From JBAXRT01 sp037131065 (GTDB lineage Bacteria; Bacteroidota; Bacteroidia; Bacteroidales; FEN-979): 18,632 nt of DNA. Each line of letters starts with the position of its first letter. Positions within the stretch are counted from its first letter, which is position 1. The DNA is taken from the NCBI GenBank assembly GCA_037131065.1, contig JBAXRT010000048.1, forward strand, positions 1-18,632. Direction: 5' to 3'. A program made the position numbers and the translations under genes. The notes beneath the pieces are model-generated. The model had not been told where the DNA came from and did not search any database. It saw nothing but the letters and a program-made list of their open reading frames with translations. Below, piece after piece: positions 7,968 through 15,090 of the stretch.

Positions 7968-10171
7968 AAGTCATGAACGAAAAAGAACCCTCCTTCGACA
8001 AGATCGTCCACGACCTCACGCGGCATATCCGGATCAATACCGGGTTTATCGCCTGGATGGGATTCCTTTCCGTATCCCTGCTGGTCTGCCTCTATGCTTA
8101 CACCCTTCAGCTCAGGAACGGGCTCGGAGTCACCGGGCTGCACGATTATATCTCCTGGGGAATTTATATTTCCAACTTCGTCTTTTTTGTTGCCACCAGC
8201 CTCATCGGAATGCTGATCAGCGCTGTGATCGGCATGATCGGCATGAAGTGGGTCACCCCGCTGACCAGGATTGCCGAAACGATAGCGGTAGCCTTTGCCG
8301 CCGTAGCCGGTCTGGTCATCGTTTCCGATATGGGGCGCCCGGAGCGGCTTGCCTATGTTTTTATCTATGGCAGGTTCCAGTCACCAATCCTTTGGGATGT
8401 TACGGTGGTCATGACCTATTTTACACTGAGCCTCCTGCTGCTCTTCCTGCCAATGATCGGCGATCTCGCTGTCATCCATAAAAAAGTCGACACACTTCCC
8501 AAATGGCTGAAGCCCGTTTACAAGATCCTCTCCCTCAACTGGACCGACCTGCCGGAGCAGAACAAGATCATTGCCCGCGCAGTAAGGATCCTGCTGATAC
8601 TGGTCATCCCGGCCGCCCTGGCCATCCATACGGTAACCTCGTGGCTTTTTGCAGTAACGCTGCGGCCTGGCTGGGACAGCACCATCTTTGGACCCTATTT
8701 CGTTACCGGTGCCTTTGTCGCCGGTTCCGCCGCAGTGATCATCCTCATGTTCTTCTTCAGGAAAAATTACAAGCTTCACGATTATATCACCGATCTGCAT
8801 TTCAACAACATGGGAAAGGTCCTGGCCCTCGTTTCCCTGGTCTATCTCTATTTCAACCTCAACGAATTCCTTGTTCCGGGATATAAACTGAAACAGGGTG
8901 ATGCCATCCATCTTCACGAACTCCTTACCGGCAAGGAGGCCGTCCTCTTTTGGGTGGTCCAGATCGGTGGCCTTGTTGTTCCAATCCTTCTGATGCTGTT
9001 CCGGCGCTTCCGCAAGCCCTTGCCCATCATGCTGATCTCTATTGCCGTGTTTATCGGTGCCTGGCTGAAGCGCTATATCATCGTTGTACCCACTCAGGAA
9101 CATCCCTTCCTGCCGATCCAGCACGTTCCAGGAAGTTTTATGGTCTATTCACCGACCCTTCCCGAGATCCTGATCACCATTGCACCCTTCATTCTTGTCC
9201 TGATCATCATCACCCTGATATCGAAATTCTTCCCGGTGATCCCCCTCGTCGAAACAGCCAGGGAGAAAGGGATCGGAAAGGTTATCATGATCATTATCTT
9301 CTTCACGCTGTTCACCGGTTCAAAGGTGACCGCCCAGACCTGGGTAGTGCCCGAAGAGAGCAAGGAGAAATCAGCCCCGTTCCTTTTCACGCCTGAGATG
9401 CAGAAACAGGGTGAGAATCTCTATCAAAGGAATTGCCAGTCGTGCCATGGTCTTCCGGGAAAGAACAACTTCGTAAAGCTGACACCGCCTCCCGGCGATC
9501 TCTCGACCGACAGGGTCCGCACCCAGACCGACGGTGAGCTCTTTTACCGGATCACAACCGGGAAGACCCCGATGCCTGAATTCCGCAATGTTATTTCAGA
9601 GGAGGAGCGCTGGTGGGTTGTCGCTTACCTTCGCACTTTCCATCGAGGATATGTGCAACCGGAACCCATTTCCGGAAAAAGCATGGCCGGAAAAAAGGTC
9701 TCTATCTCGATGGAGTGGGTAAAAGAAAAGAACAAGATCAGGGTATTGGCCCTGGAAGATAAAGGAAAAGAGGGAAAGCAACCCGTTGGGGGCGTTGAGA
9801 TCCTGCTCTTTGCCAAACGATATTTCGGGAATATGCAGTTGGGCGATCCCAAAAAGACAAATACAAATGGTATAGCCCAATTTGATCTCCCAGCCGATCT
9901 GCCGGGTGATAAAACCGGGATGGTCGATCTCATTTCCCGTGTGAATGATCCGACAGGACAGGTCTCAGAGTCAAGAACCACAGGAAGTTTCGCCATCGGG
10001 ATCCCCACGGATAAACCAAGCCTGATCGCAACGAGGGCCTGGTGGACCACGAGGGACAAGGCTCCTGTATGGGTGATCCTTACTTACGCAGGATCGGTGG
10101 TCATTGCCTGGGGATTTATCGTCTATATTCTCTTTTCAGTCATCAGCATCAGAAATATTAAAAAACAGTAA
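7964..10171 (+). CDS. NrfD/ActC-like quinol-interacting membrane protein fused to cytochrome c
   Basis: This is a 735-residue fusion. Residues about 25-430 form a polytopic NrfD/PsrC-family membrane domain. Blocks such as ISWGIYISNFVFFVATS (63-79), FQSPILWDV (138-146), RPGWDSTIFGPYFVTGAF (234-251) and WLKRYIIVV (367-375) resemble ActC of alternative complex III by eye. Residues 436-458 look like a secretory signal peptide and act here as a membrane segment. A class I cytochrome c domain follows, with CQSCH (491-495) and probable axial Met537 in TPMPEF. Residues about 570-690 form an unrecognised, probably beta-rich domain, and a final membrane helix lies at about 703-727. The start is GTG 7964, overlapping the previous stop; ATG 7973 is possible. 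The role inferred is quinol oxidation and electron delivery to the oxidase encoded downstream. Confidence 0.9.
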   Translation: MKVMNEKEPSFDKIVHDLTRHIRINTGFIAWMGFLSVSLLVCLYAYTLQLRNGLGVTGLHDYISWGIYISNFVFFVATSLIGMLISAVIGMIGMKWVTPLTRIAETIAVAFAAVAGLVIVSDMGRPERLAYVFIYGRFQSPILWDVTVVMTYFTLSLLLLFLPMIGDLAVIHKKVDTLPKWLKPVYKILSLNWTDLPEQNKIIARAVRILLILVIPAALAIHTVTSWLFAVTLRPGWDSTIFGPYFVTGAFVAGSAAVIILMFFFRKNYKLHDYITDLHFNNMGKVLALVSLVYLYFNLNEFLVPGYKLKQGDAIHLHELLTGKEAVLFWVVQIGGLVVPILLMLFRRFRKPLPIMLISIAVFIGAWLKRYIIVVPTQEHPFLPIQHVPGSFMVYSPTLPEILITIAPFILVLIIITLISKFFPVIPLVETAREKGIGKVIMIIIFFTLFTGSKVTAQTWVVPEESKEKSAPFLFTPEMQKQGENLYQRNCQSCHGLPGKNNFVKLTPPPGDLSTDRVRTQTDGELFYRITTGKTPMPEFRNVISEEERWWVVAYLRTFHRGYVQPEPISGKSMAGKKVSISMEWVKEKNKIRVLALEDKGKEGKQPVGGVEILLFAKRYFGNMQLGDPKKTNTNGIAQFDLPADLPGDKTGMVDLISRVNDPTGQVSESRTTGSFAIGIPTDKPSLIATRAWWTTRDKAPVWVILTYAGSVVIAWGFIVYILFSVISIRNIKKQ

Positions 10172-10174
10172 AAC

Positions 10175-10549
10175 ATGAAAAACCTGACAACAATCGGACG
10201 CTTTCTTTTTGCCTTACCCTTCGGGATCCTGGGGCTGAACCATTTCTTCATGTATAATTATTATGTCGGGATTGTCAGTTCATTTATCCCCGGAGGAGGA
10301 TTCACTGTCATCATTGTGGGTCTGGCGCTCATCGCCGCGGCAATCTCGATCATTGCAAAAAAGTTCATCGTCATCTCCTGCCTGCTGCTTGCCCTGCTGC
10401 TGCTGGTGTTCATCTGCACCATCCACATTCCCGGCCTCTTCTCTGCCAGCCCCGAAATAATGACAATTTCGGTGATTGAACTGTTTAAGGATACTGCCCT
10501 GATGGGCGGCGCCCTCATGATCGCAGGAATTTATAAAGAAGAAAAGTAA
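10175..10549 (+). CDS. DoxX-like small membrane protein
   Basis: This 124-residue protein has four predicted membrane helices and an N-terminal RFLFALPFGILGLNHFF that fits the DoxX/DoxD-like superfamily. Members of that group include a subunit of an archaeal thiosulfate:quinone oxidoreductase, but most are of unknown function. It begins three bases after the NrfD-cytochrome fusion and lies 21 bases before the SCO gene, so it is an internal member of the respiratory operon and may be an accessory or assembly subunit. No cysteine or heme motif is visible that would make it an electron carrier. The family assignment is moderate and the role is inferred only from position. Confidence 0.75.
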   Translation: MKNLTTIGRFLFALPFGILGLNHFFMYNYYVGIVSSFIPGGGFTVIIVGLALIAAAISIIAKKFIVISCLLLALLLLVFICTIHIPGLFSASPEIMTISVIELFKDTALMGGALMIAGIYKEEK

Positions 10550-10570
10550 TCCATTTTTAAAATCTGCAGT

Positions 10571-11362
10571 ATGTACAGGAAAATATTTCTGGTGGCTTGT
10601 CTCCTCCTTCTTTGGGGAGGCATCACCACGAATGGCCAGACGGATGTCCCCGACACCCGTGTTGGCATCGACGAGCATCTCGACAGCATCATCCCCCTGA
10701 ACCTGACCTTCACGAATGAGCAGAATCAGCCTGTCCAGCTGAAGGATATCATCAAGAAACCGACCCTCCTTATCCTGGTCTATTTCGATTGCCCGGGGAT
10801 CTGTCCTCAGCTTCTGTCGGGCGTTTCAGATGCAGTGGAAAAAATCGATATGCAGCTCGGAAAGGACTACCAGATCGTGACTGTAAGTTTCAATTATGAT
10901 GACACACCGGCCAAGGCGGTGGAGAGAAAGGTCAATTTCCTGGGTCCCCATACAAAACCTTTTGCCCCGGAATGGCACTACCTTACCGGCGACAGCGCCA
11001 ATATCTATGCCCTGACCAACGCCGTGGGATACAAATTCGTGAGGGCAGGTAACGACTTCATCCATCCGAGCTGTATTATGGTGTTAAGCCCGGAAGGCAA
11101 GATCACCCGTTACCTTTATGGCGTCACCTATTTACCTTTTGATGTGAAGATGGCTCTCCTGGAGTCGCAGAAGGGGTTATCACGGCCCACGATCAACCGG
11201 GTGTATGAATATTGTTTCAGCTATGATCCGGAAGGGCGGAGATATACCCTTGAGGTGACCAAGATCAGCGCCACGATCATCATTTTTCTGGCCGTGATCC
11301 TATTTCTCATACTCCTCCTGCGTTCGAACAAAAAGAGAAAACAGAATCAAAAGTCTGTGTAA
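10571..11362 (+). CDS. SCO1/SenC-family copper chaperone for cytochrome c oxidase
   Basis: This is a thioredoxin-fold protein that delivers copper to the CuA site of cytochrome c oxidase subunit II. It has 263 residues with an N-terminal signal peptide or anchor (1-22). The copper motif CPGIC gives C74 and C78 (CxxxC), with the distal ligand H165 in DFIHPSC. A C-terminal membrane helix (about 235-255) and a lysine/arginine-rich tail are extra compared with short SCO proteins and would tether it to the inner membrane from both ends. It lies 24 bases upstream of coxA, the usual type of location. All three copper ligands are present, so it should be functional. Confidence 0.93.
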   Translation: MYRKIFLVACLLLLWGGITTNGQTDVPDTRVGIDEHLDSIIPLNLTFTNEQNQPVQLKDIIKKPTLLILVYFDCPGICPQLLSGVSDAVEKIDMQLGKDYQIVTVSFNYDDTPAKAVERKVNFLGPHTKPFAPEWHYLTGDSANIYALTNAVGYKFVRAGNDFIHPSCIMVLSPEGKITRYLYGVTYLPFDVKMALLESQKGLSRPTINRVYEYCFSYDPEGRRYTLEVTKISATIIIFLAVILFLILLLRSNKKRKQNQKSV

Positions 11363-11386
11363 CAGAAAAAATAACGGATAAGAAAC

Positions 11387-12997
11387 ATGATGGCAGAAAC
11401 TTCTTTACATCCTGAAGGAAACTACCTCGAGAACAGCGGAAAGCGGAAAGGGATCATGGCCTGGCTCACCACTACCGACCACAAGCGGATCGGACTGATG
11501 TACCTCTATGCCATGATGGTCTTTTTCGTGGTCGGGGTTATCCTTGGTGAGCTGATGCGCCTGGAGCTCTTTAAGCCCGGGCAGCAGTTCTATGGTCCGC
11601 AGGTCTATAACGGACTCTTTACGATCCATGGGATCATCATGATCTTCACCGTGGTGATCCCCGGACTTACGGTGGTCTTCGGCAACTTTATCATGCCCAT
11701 CCTTATCGGTGCAAAAGATGTGGCATTCCCGAGGCTTAACCTGCTCTCATTCTACCTTTTCATATTGGGAGCGGTTGTTGCCGTAAGTTCCCAGTTCATG
11801 GGCGGCGGCCCCCCCGATACAGGATGGACCTTTTATGCCCCGTACAGCATCCAGAGCCAAACCAATGTGGTGGCAGCAGTACTGGGTGCCTTCATCCTCG
11901 GCTTTTCCTCGATCCTCACCGGTCTGAACTTTATTGTGACCATACACAGGCTTCGTGCCCCCGGCATGACTTTCTTCAAGATGCCCCTCTTCCCGTGGGC
12001 CGTTTATGCCACCGCCTGGGTGCAGGTCCTCGCAACGCCTATCGTTGGTATTACCCTGCTGATGATCATTGCAGAACGCTGGCTGAAGATCGGCTTCTTT
12101 GACCCCTCGCTGGGCGGAGACCCGATCCTTTACCAGCACCTCTTCTGGATCTATTCCCACCCGGCCGTTTACATCATGATCCTGCCGGCGATGGGAGTTA
12201 TCACCGAGATCATACCCACCTTTTGCCAGCGCAAGGTCTTCGGTTACAAGGCCATCGCCCTCTCCAGCCTGACGATCGCCGGGGTCGGGTATTTTGTGTG
12301 GGCTCACCACATGTTCACCTCAGGCATGAGTTTCACAGCCCAGTGGGTTTTCTCCCTGCTTACCTTCCTGGTTGCCGTTCCAAGCGCCATCAAGGTTTTC
12401 AACTGGGTCACCACCATGTACAAGGGGGCGATTGACATTAAGCCACCGTTTGTTTATACCCTTGGGTTCATCTTCCTGTTCATGATCGGTGGCCTTACCG
12501 GTCTTGTGCAGGGTTCACTGGCTACCGACATTCATGTGCACGATACTTCTTTTGTGGTGGCCCATTTCCATTACATCATTTTCGGCGGGGTCGGTTTTGC
12601 CTTCTTCGCCGCCATGCATTACTGGTATCCGAAGATGTTCGGCCGGTTATACGACTATACCATGGCCAATGTCGCTTTCGTGTTTTTGTTCGTTGGTTTC
12701 AACCTTCTCTATTTCCCGCAGTTCATCATCGGGATGATGGGAATGCCGCGCCGCTATTTCGATTACCTGCCCCAGTTCACCTTCGGTCATCAGCTTTCGA
12801 CGATCGGAGGCGGGATCCTCTTCATCGGGCTTGTGATCATGATCTACAACCTTTTCAGGAAGAACGGAGCCAAAGCAACAGCAAATCCCTGGGGTGGCAA
12901 TACACTTGAATGGACCATCCCCTCTCCTCCGCCGGTTGAAAATTTTGATGTAATGCCGGAAATGAAACCGGGGGATAAACCTTATGACTATGAATGA
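11387..12997 (+). CDS. coxA: Cytochrome c oxidase subunit I (heme-copper oxidase, A2 type)
   Basis: This is the catalytic subunit that reduces oxygen to water and pumps protons. It has 536 residues and about 12 membrane helices. Key residues seen are heme a ligands H81 and H395, heme a3 ligand H393, CuB ligands H258, H307 and H308, and Tyr262, the expected crosslink partner of H258. Proton channel residues are D111, N100 and N118 (D channel) and K336 (K channel). The motif is YSHPAVY instead of HPEV, so the D-channel glutamate is absent, which places it in the A2 group like Thermus and Rhodothermus caa3 oxidases. The start is one of two consecutive ATGs (11387 or 11390). The stop codon lies inside a period-7 repeat. 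Confidence 0.97.
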   Translation: MMAETSLHPEGNYLENSGKRKGIMAWLTTTDHKRIGLMYLYAMMVFFVVGVILGELMRLELFKPGQQFYGPQVYNGLFTIHGIIMIFTVVIPGLTVVFGNFIMPILIGAKDVAFPRLNLLSFYLFILGAVVAVSSQFMGGGPPDTGWTFYAPYSIQSQTNVVAAVLGAFILGFSSILTGLNFIVTIHRLRAPGMTFFKMPLFPWAVYATAWVQVLATPIVGITLLMIIAERWLKIGFFDPSLGGDPILYQHLFWIYSHPAVYIMILPAMGVITEIIPTFCQRKVFGYKAIALSSLTIAGVGYFVWAHHMFTSGMSFTAQWVFSLLTFLVAVPSAIKVFNWVTTMYKGAIDIKPPFVYTLGFIFLFMIGGLTGLVQGSLATDIHVHDTSFVVAHFHYIIFGGVGFAFFAAMHYWYPKMFGRLYDYTMANVAFVFLFVGFNLLYFPQFIIGMMGMPRRYFDYLPQFTFGHQLSTIGGGILFIGLVIMIYNLFRKNGAKATANPWGGNTLEWTIPSPPPVENFDVMPEMKPGDKPYDYE

Positions 12998-13019
12998 CGA
13001 GTGACGAATGACGAATTAT
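12992..13019 (+). repeat. Period-7 tandem repeat overlapping the coxA stop codon
   Basis: There are four consecutive 7-base units: GAATGAC, GAGTGAC, GAATGAC, GAATTAT. The first unit contains the TGA stop of coxA (12995-12997), so the array begins inside the last codons of the gene. Confidence 0.75.
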
Positions 13020-13035
13020 TCTGGGAATAAAAAGT

Positions 13036-13071
13036 AATCGTAAATCGAAAATCGTAAAATCGTAAATCGAA
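13036..13071 (+). repeat. AATCGTA/AATCGAA tandem repeat just before coxC
   Basis: Five consecutive units of 7-8 bases (AATCGTA, AATCGAA, AATCGTAA, AATCGTA, AATCGAA) fill the spacer and end two bases before the ATG of coxC at 13074. The array occupies the place where a ribosome-binding region would be. It is A/T-rich and mostly unstructured. Confidence 0.8.
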
Positions 13072-13073
13072 AT

Positions 13074-13667
13074 ATGGAGCATCGAGATGATATTGGTTCA
13101 AGATTGGGGATGTGGGTTTTCATCTTCACGGAGATCCTGCTCTTCGGCGGATTGTTCCTGGTCTACGCCGTGATGAGAAGCAAATACAGCACTGAGTTTC
13201 ACATGGCTGCCCTTCACCTGAATACCTTTATGGGCGCCCTTAATACGGTGGTGCTGCTGGTGAGCAGCGGAACGGTTGCCATGTCGCTGACAGCCGTACA
13301 GAAAGGGAATAACCGTTTAGCTGTCAAGCTCCTGATGATCACCCTGGTTTGTGCATTGGTCTTTCTGGTGAATAAATATTTCGAATGGGGTCACAAGATC
13401 CACATCGGGCTCTACCCGGGATCCGACCTCATGCTGACCCTCAGCCATGGCCAGGTGATGTTTTTCAGTCTCTATTACTTTATGACAGGACTGCACATGC
13501 TTCATCTAGTCATCGGGGCTGTCCTCCTTACGGTGGTGATGTTCCGGGTGCAGTCCTGGCACATCAACCGCGACAGGTTCGTCCTGCTGGAGAACGGCGG
13601 ATTATACTGGCACCTTGTGGATCTAATCTGGATCTTCCTGTTCCCGTTGCTTTACCTGATAACCTAA
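13074..13667 (+). CDS. coxC: Cytochrome c oxidase subunit III
   Basis: This is a structural membrane subunit that stabilises subunit I and supports proton uptake. At 197 residues with about five helices it is the short bacterial form that lacks the first two helices of the seven-helix version. The conserved carboxylate E20 in MWVFIFTEILLFGG, KYFEWGHKI (about 101-109) and the C-terminal YWHLVDLIWIFLFPLLYL are all typical. It follows coxA after a 76-base spacer made largely of short repeats and is 23 bases before the subunit IV gene. Confidence 0.95.
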   Translation: MEHRDDIGSRLGMWVFIFTEILLFGGLFLVYAVMRSKYSTEFHMAALHLNTFMGALNTVVLLVSSGTVAMSLTAVQKGNNRLAVKLLMITLVCALVFLVNKYFEWGHKIHIGLYPGSDLMLTLSHGQVMFFSLYYFMTGLHMLHLVIGAVLLTVVMFRVQSWHINRDRFVLLENGGLYWHLVDLIWIFLFPLLYLIT

Positions 13668-13690
13668 ACTGAAGACCAAAACAGAAAAAC

Positions 13691-13975
13691 ATGTTAAGCG
13701 AAACAACCCATATCACCTCCTACAGGACCTATATGGTCGTCCTTATCTCGCTGCTGATACTCACCTCCATCACCATTACCGTGACCTGGATCGACCTTTC
13801 GGCATTTACAGTTCTGACCGCCCTGGTGATTGCGTCGGTGAAAGCCACGATTGTGATCAAGTATTTCATGCACCTGAAATTCGAGTCCTCGCTCTTCAAA
13901 ATACTCGTTGTTATGGTGCTGCTGATCTATGTGCTGGTAATCCTGCTGCTGTTCTTTGATTATTTGTTCAGATAG
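13691..13975 (+). CDS. Cytochrome c oxidase subunit IV (small membrane subunit)
   Basis: This 94-residue protein has three hydrophobic helices. The block KATIVIKYFMHLKFE (about 50-64) is the signature of the bacterial subunit IV family (COX4_pro/CtaF-like). It is a non-catalytic subunit thought to help assembly of the CuB centre. It sits between coxC and coxB, and its TAG stop is followed at once by the purine-rich repeat tract. Confidence 0.9.
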   Translation: MLSETTHITSYRTYMVVLISLLILTSITITVTWIDLSAFTVLTALVIASVKATIVIKYFMHLKFESSLFKILVVMVLLIYVLVILLLFFDYLFR

Positions 13976-13990
13976 GAGGATAGGAAGATA

Positions 13991-14032
13991 GGAGATGGGA
14001 GATGGGAGATGGGAGATGGGAGATGGGAGATG
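13991..14032 (+). repeat. Six perfect copies of the heptamer GGAGATG; potential G-quadruplex
   Basis: Six uninterrupted 7-base copies lie in the 171-base coxD-coxB spacer, flanked by looser GGAGATAGGAAGAT-like copies on both sides (about 13976-13990 and 14040-14055). Across unit junctions they give six GGG runs, each separated by AGAT, which fits the pattern G3-N4-G3-N4-G3-N4-G3 on the coding strand and therefore in the mRNA. This is the only long spacer in the operon. Confidence 0.9.
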
Positions 14033-14146
14033 GGATAAAGGAGATAGGAAGATTGGTGGGTAGGAAAACTGCAGACTTCAGGCTGTCAACTTTGGCGAAT
14101 AAAGTTACTAATGCAAATTGAACGAATAATCTTAACAAGATAAAAG

Positions 14147-15055
14147 ATGTCTGGAACTTCCAATTTCGTTGAGGGGGTCGACCTTGCTTTCAAGATCATT
14201 TACGGGATCTCCGCATTTTTCCTGGTCGGGATCACCACCGTGATGTTGTATATCGTGATCAGGTACCGCAGGAAGAAACACCCCAAAGCAGTCCAGATCA
14301 GGGAGAACCCGGCCCTGGAGATCACCTGGATCGTTATTCCCATCATACTGGTATTGCTGATGTTCTATTACGGCTATGTTGCCTACACCCCGATGCAGAC
14401 CGCCCCAAAAGATTCCCTCGTGATCAGGGTTATCGGTAAGATGTGGTTTTGGACGTTTGAATATGAGGGTGGGAAGCAGTCCCCGGTCCTTGTTGTTCCC
14501 CTCAATAAACCCATCAAGTTGAACCTGCACTCCGACGATGTTATCCATGGGTTTTACATTCCTGCCTTCAGGATCAAACAGGATGTGGTTCCTGGAAAAG
14601 ATAACTTTATGTGGTTCATACCGGAGCAGATTGGGGAGTACGATATCCTCTGCTCGGCATACTGCGGTCTGCGCCACTCTTATATGGAGGCGAAAGTAAG
14701 GGTGGTTACTCCCGGTGAGTATGAACTCTGGCTCAAGTCGGTACCTGATGCATCGGCGGAACATCCCGGCCTTGCAATCCTCAAGAAGAATGCCTGTATC
14801 GGATGCCATTCGATCGACGGGACAAAGCTGGTGAGCGCCTCCTTCAAGGGGCTTTATGGTAAAACTGAAAAGGTTCTTACCGGCGGTTCCGAACGGAGTG
14901 TTACGATTGATGACGGTTACCTTGTGACTTCGATCTTTGATCCGGATAAGGATGTCGTGGTTGGTTATCCCAAGGGGATGATGAAGACCTACAAGGGGCT
15001 TATCACCGATGATGAGGCGAAGCAGGTGATTGAATACCTGAAAACGCTCAAATAG
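14147..15055 (+). CDS. coxB: Cytochrome c oxidase subunit II with fused C-terminal cytochrome c (caa3 type)
   Basis: This is the electron-entry subunit. It has 302 residues: two N-terminal membrane helices (about 13-38 and 58-80), a periplasmic cupredoxin domain with the dinuclear CuA ligands H134, C169, C173, H177 and M180, then a cytochrome c domain with CIGCH (217-221) and a probable axial methionine at M278/M279 in GYPKGMMKTYKG. In the CuA loop the usual glutamate of CSELCG is alanine (CSAYCG); that position binds by its backbone carbonyl, so the site should still form. The gene is last of the four oxidase subunits, after the long repeat-containing spacer, whereas coxB usually comes first. 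The fused cytochrome is the likely acceptor for the cytochrome domain of the NrfD fusion. Confidence 0.96.
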   Translation: MSGTSNFVEGVDLAFKIIYGISAFFLVGITTVMLYIVIRYRRKKHPKAVQIRENPALEITWIVIPIILVLLMFYYGYVAYTPMQTAPKDSLVIRVIGKMWFWTFEYEGGKQSPVLVVPLNKPIKLNLHSDDVIHGFYIPAFRIKQDVVPGKDNFMWFIPEQIGEYDILCSAYCGLRHSYMEAKVRVVTPGEYELWLKSVPDASAEHPGLAILKKNACIGCHSIDGTKLVSASFKGLYGKTEKVLTGGSERSVTIDDGYLVTSIFDPDKDVVVGYPKGMMKTYKGLITDDEAKQVIEYLKTLK

Positions 15056-15090
15056 CAATTCCGTCACCAGATCGTTCTAATAATTTTTAC

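Noticed and set aside
8381..9124. 247-codon open frame antisense to the NrfD domain
   Set aside because: It is the complement of hydrophobic codons, giving an acidic/histidine-rich nonsense protein with no family signature.
7964..10171. Nitrite or polysulfide reductase membrane subunit
   Set aside because: NrfD-family membership alone would allow this, but no molybdopterin or multiheme catalytic subunit is adjacent, the motifs look closer to ActC, and the operon leads into a cytochrome c oxidase.
14088..14095. CAACTTTG as a -7 promoter element for coxB
   Set aside because: It lacks the first T of TAnnTTTG and no -33 TTG lies at the right distance.
14129..14141. Short palindrome ATCTT-AAC-AAGAT just upstream of coxB
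   Set aside because: A five-base stem of mostly A-T pairs is too weak and too likely by chance to call as a regulatory hairpin.
14132..15067. 311-codon open frame antisense to the whole of coxB
   Set aside because: It mirrors coxB, matches no family I know, and open antisense frames are common at this base composition. CoxB has all its metal ligands and is the real gene.
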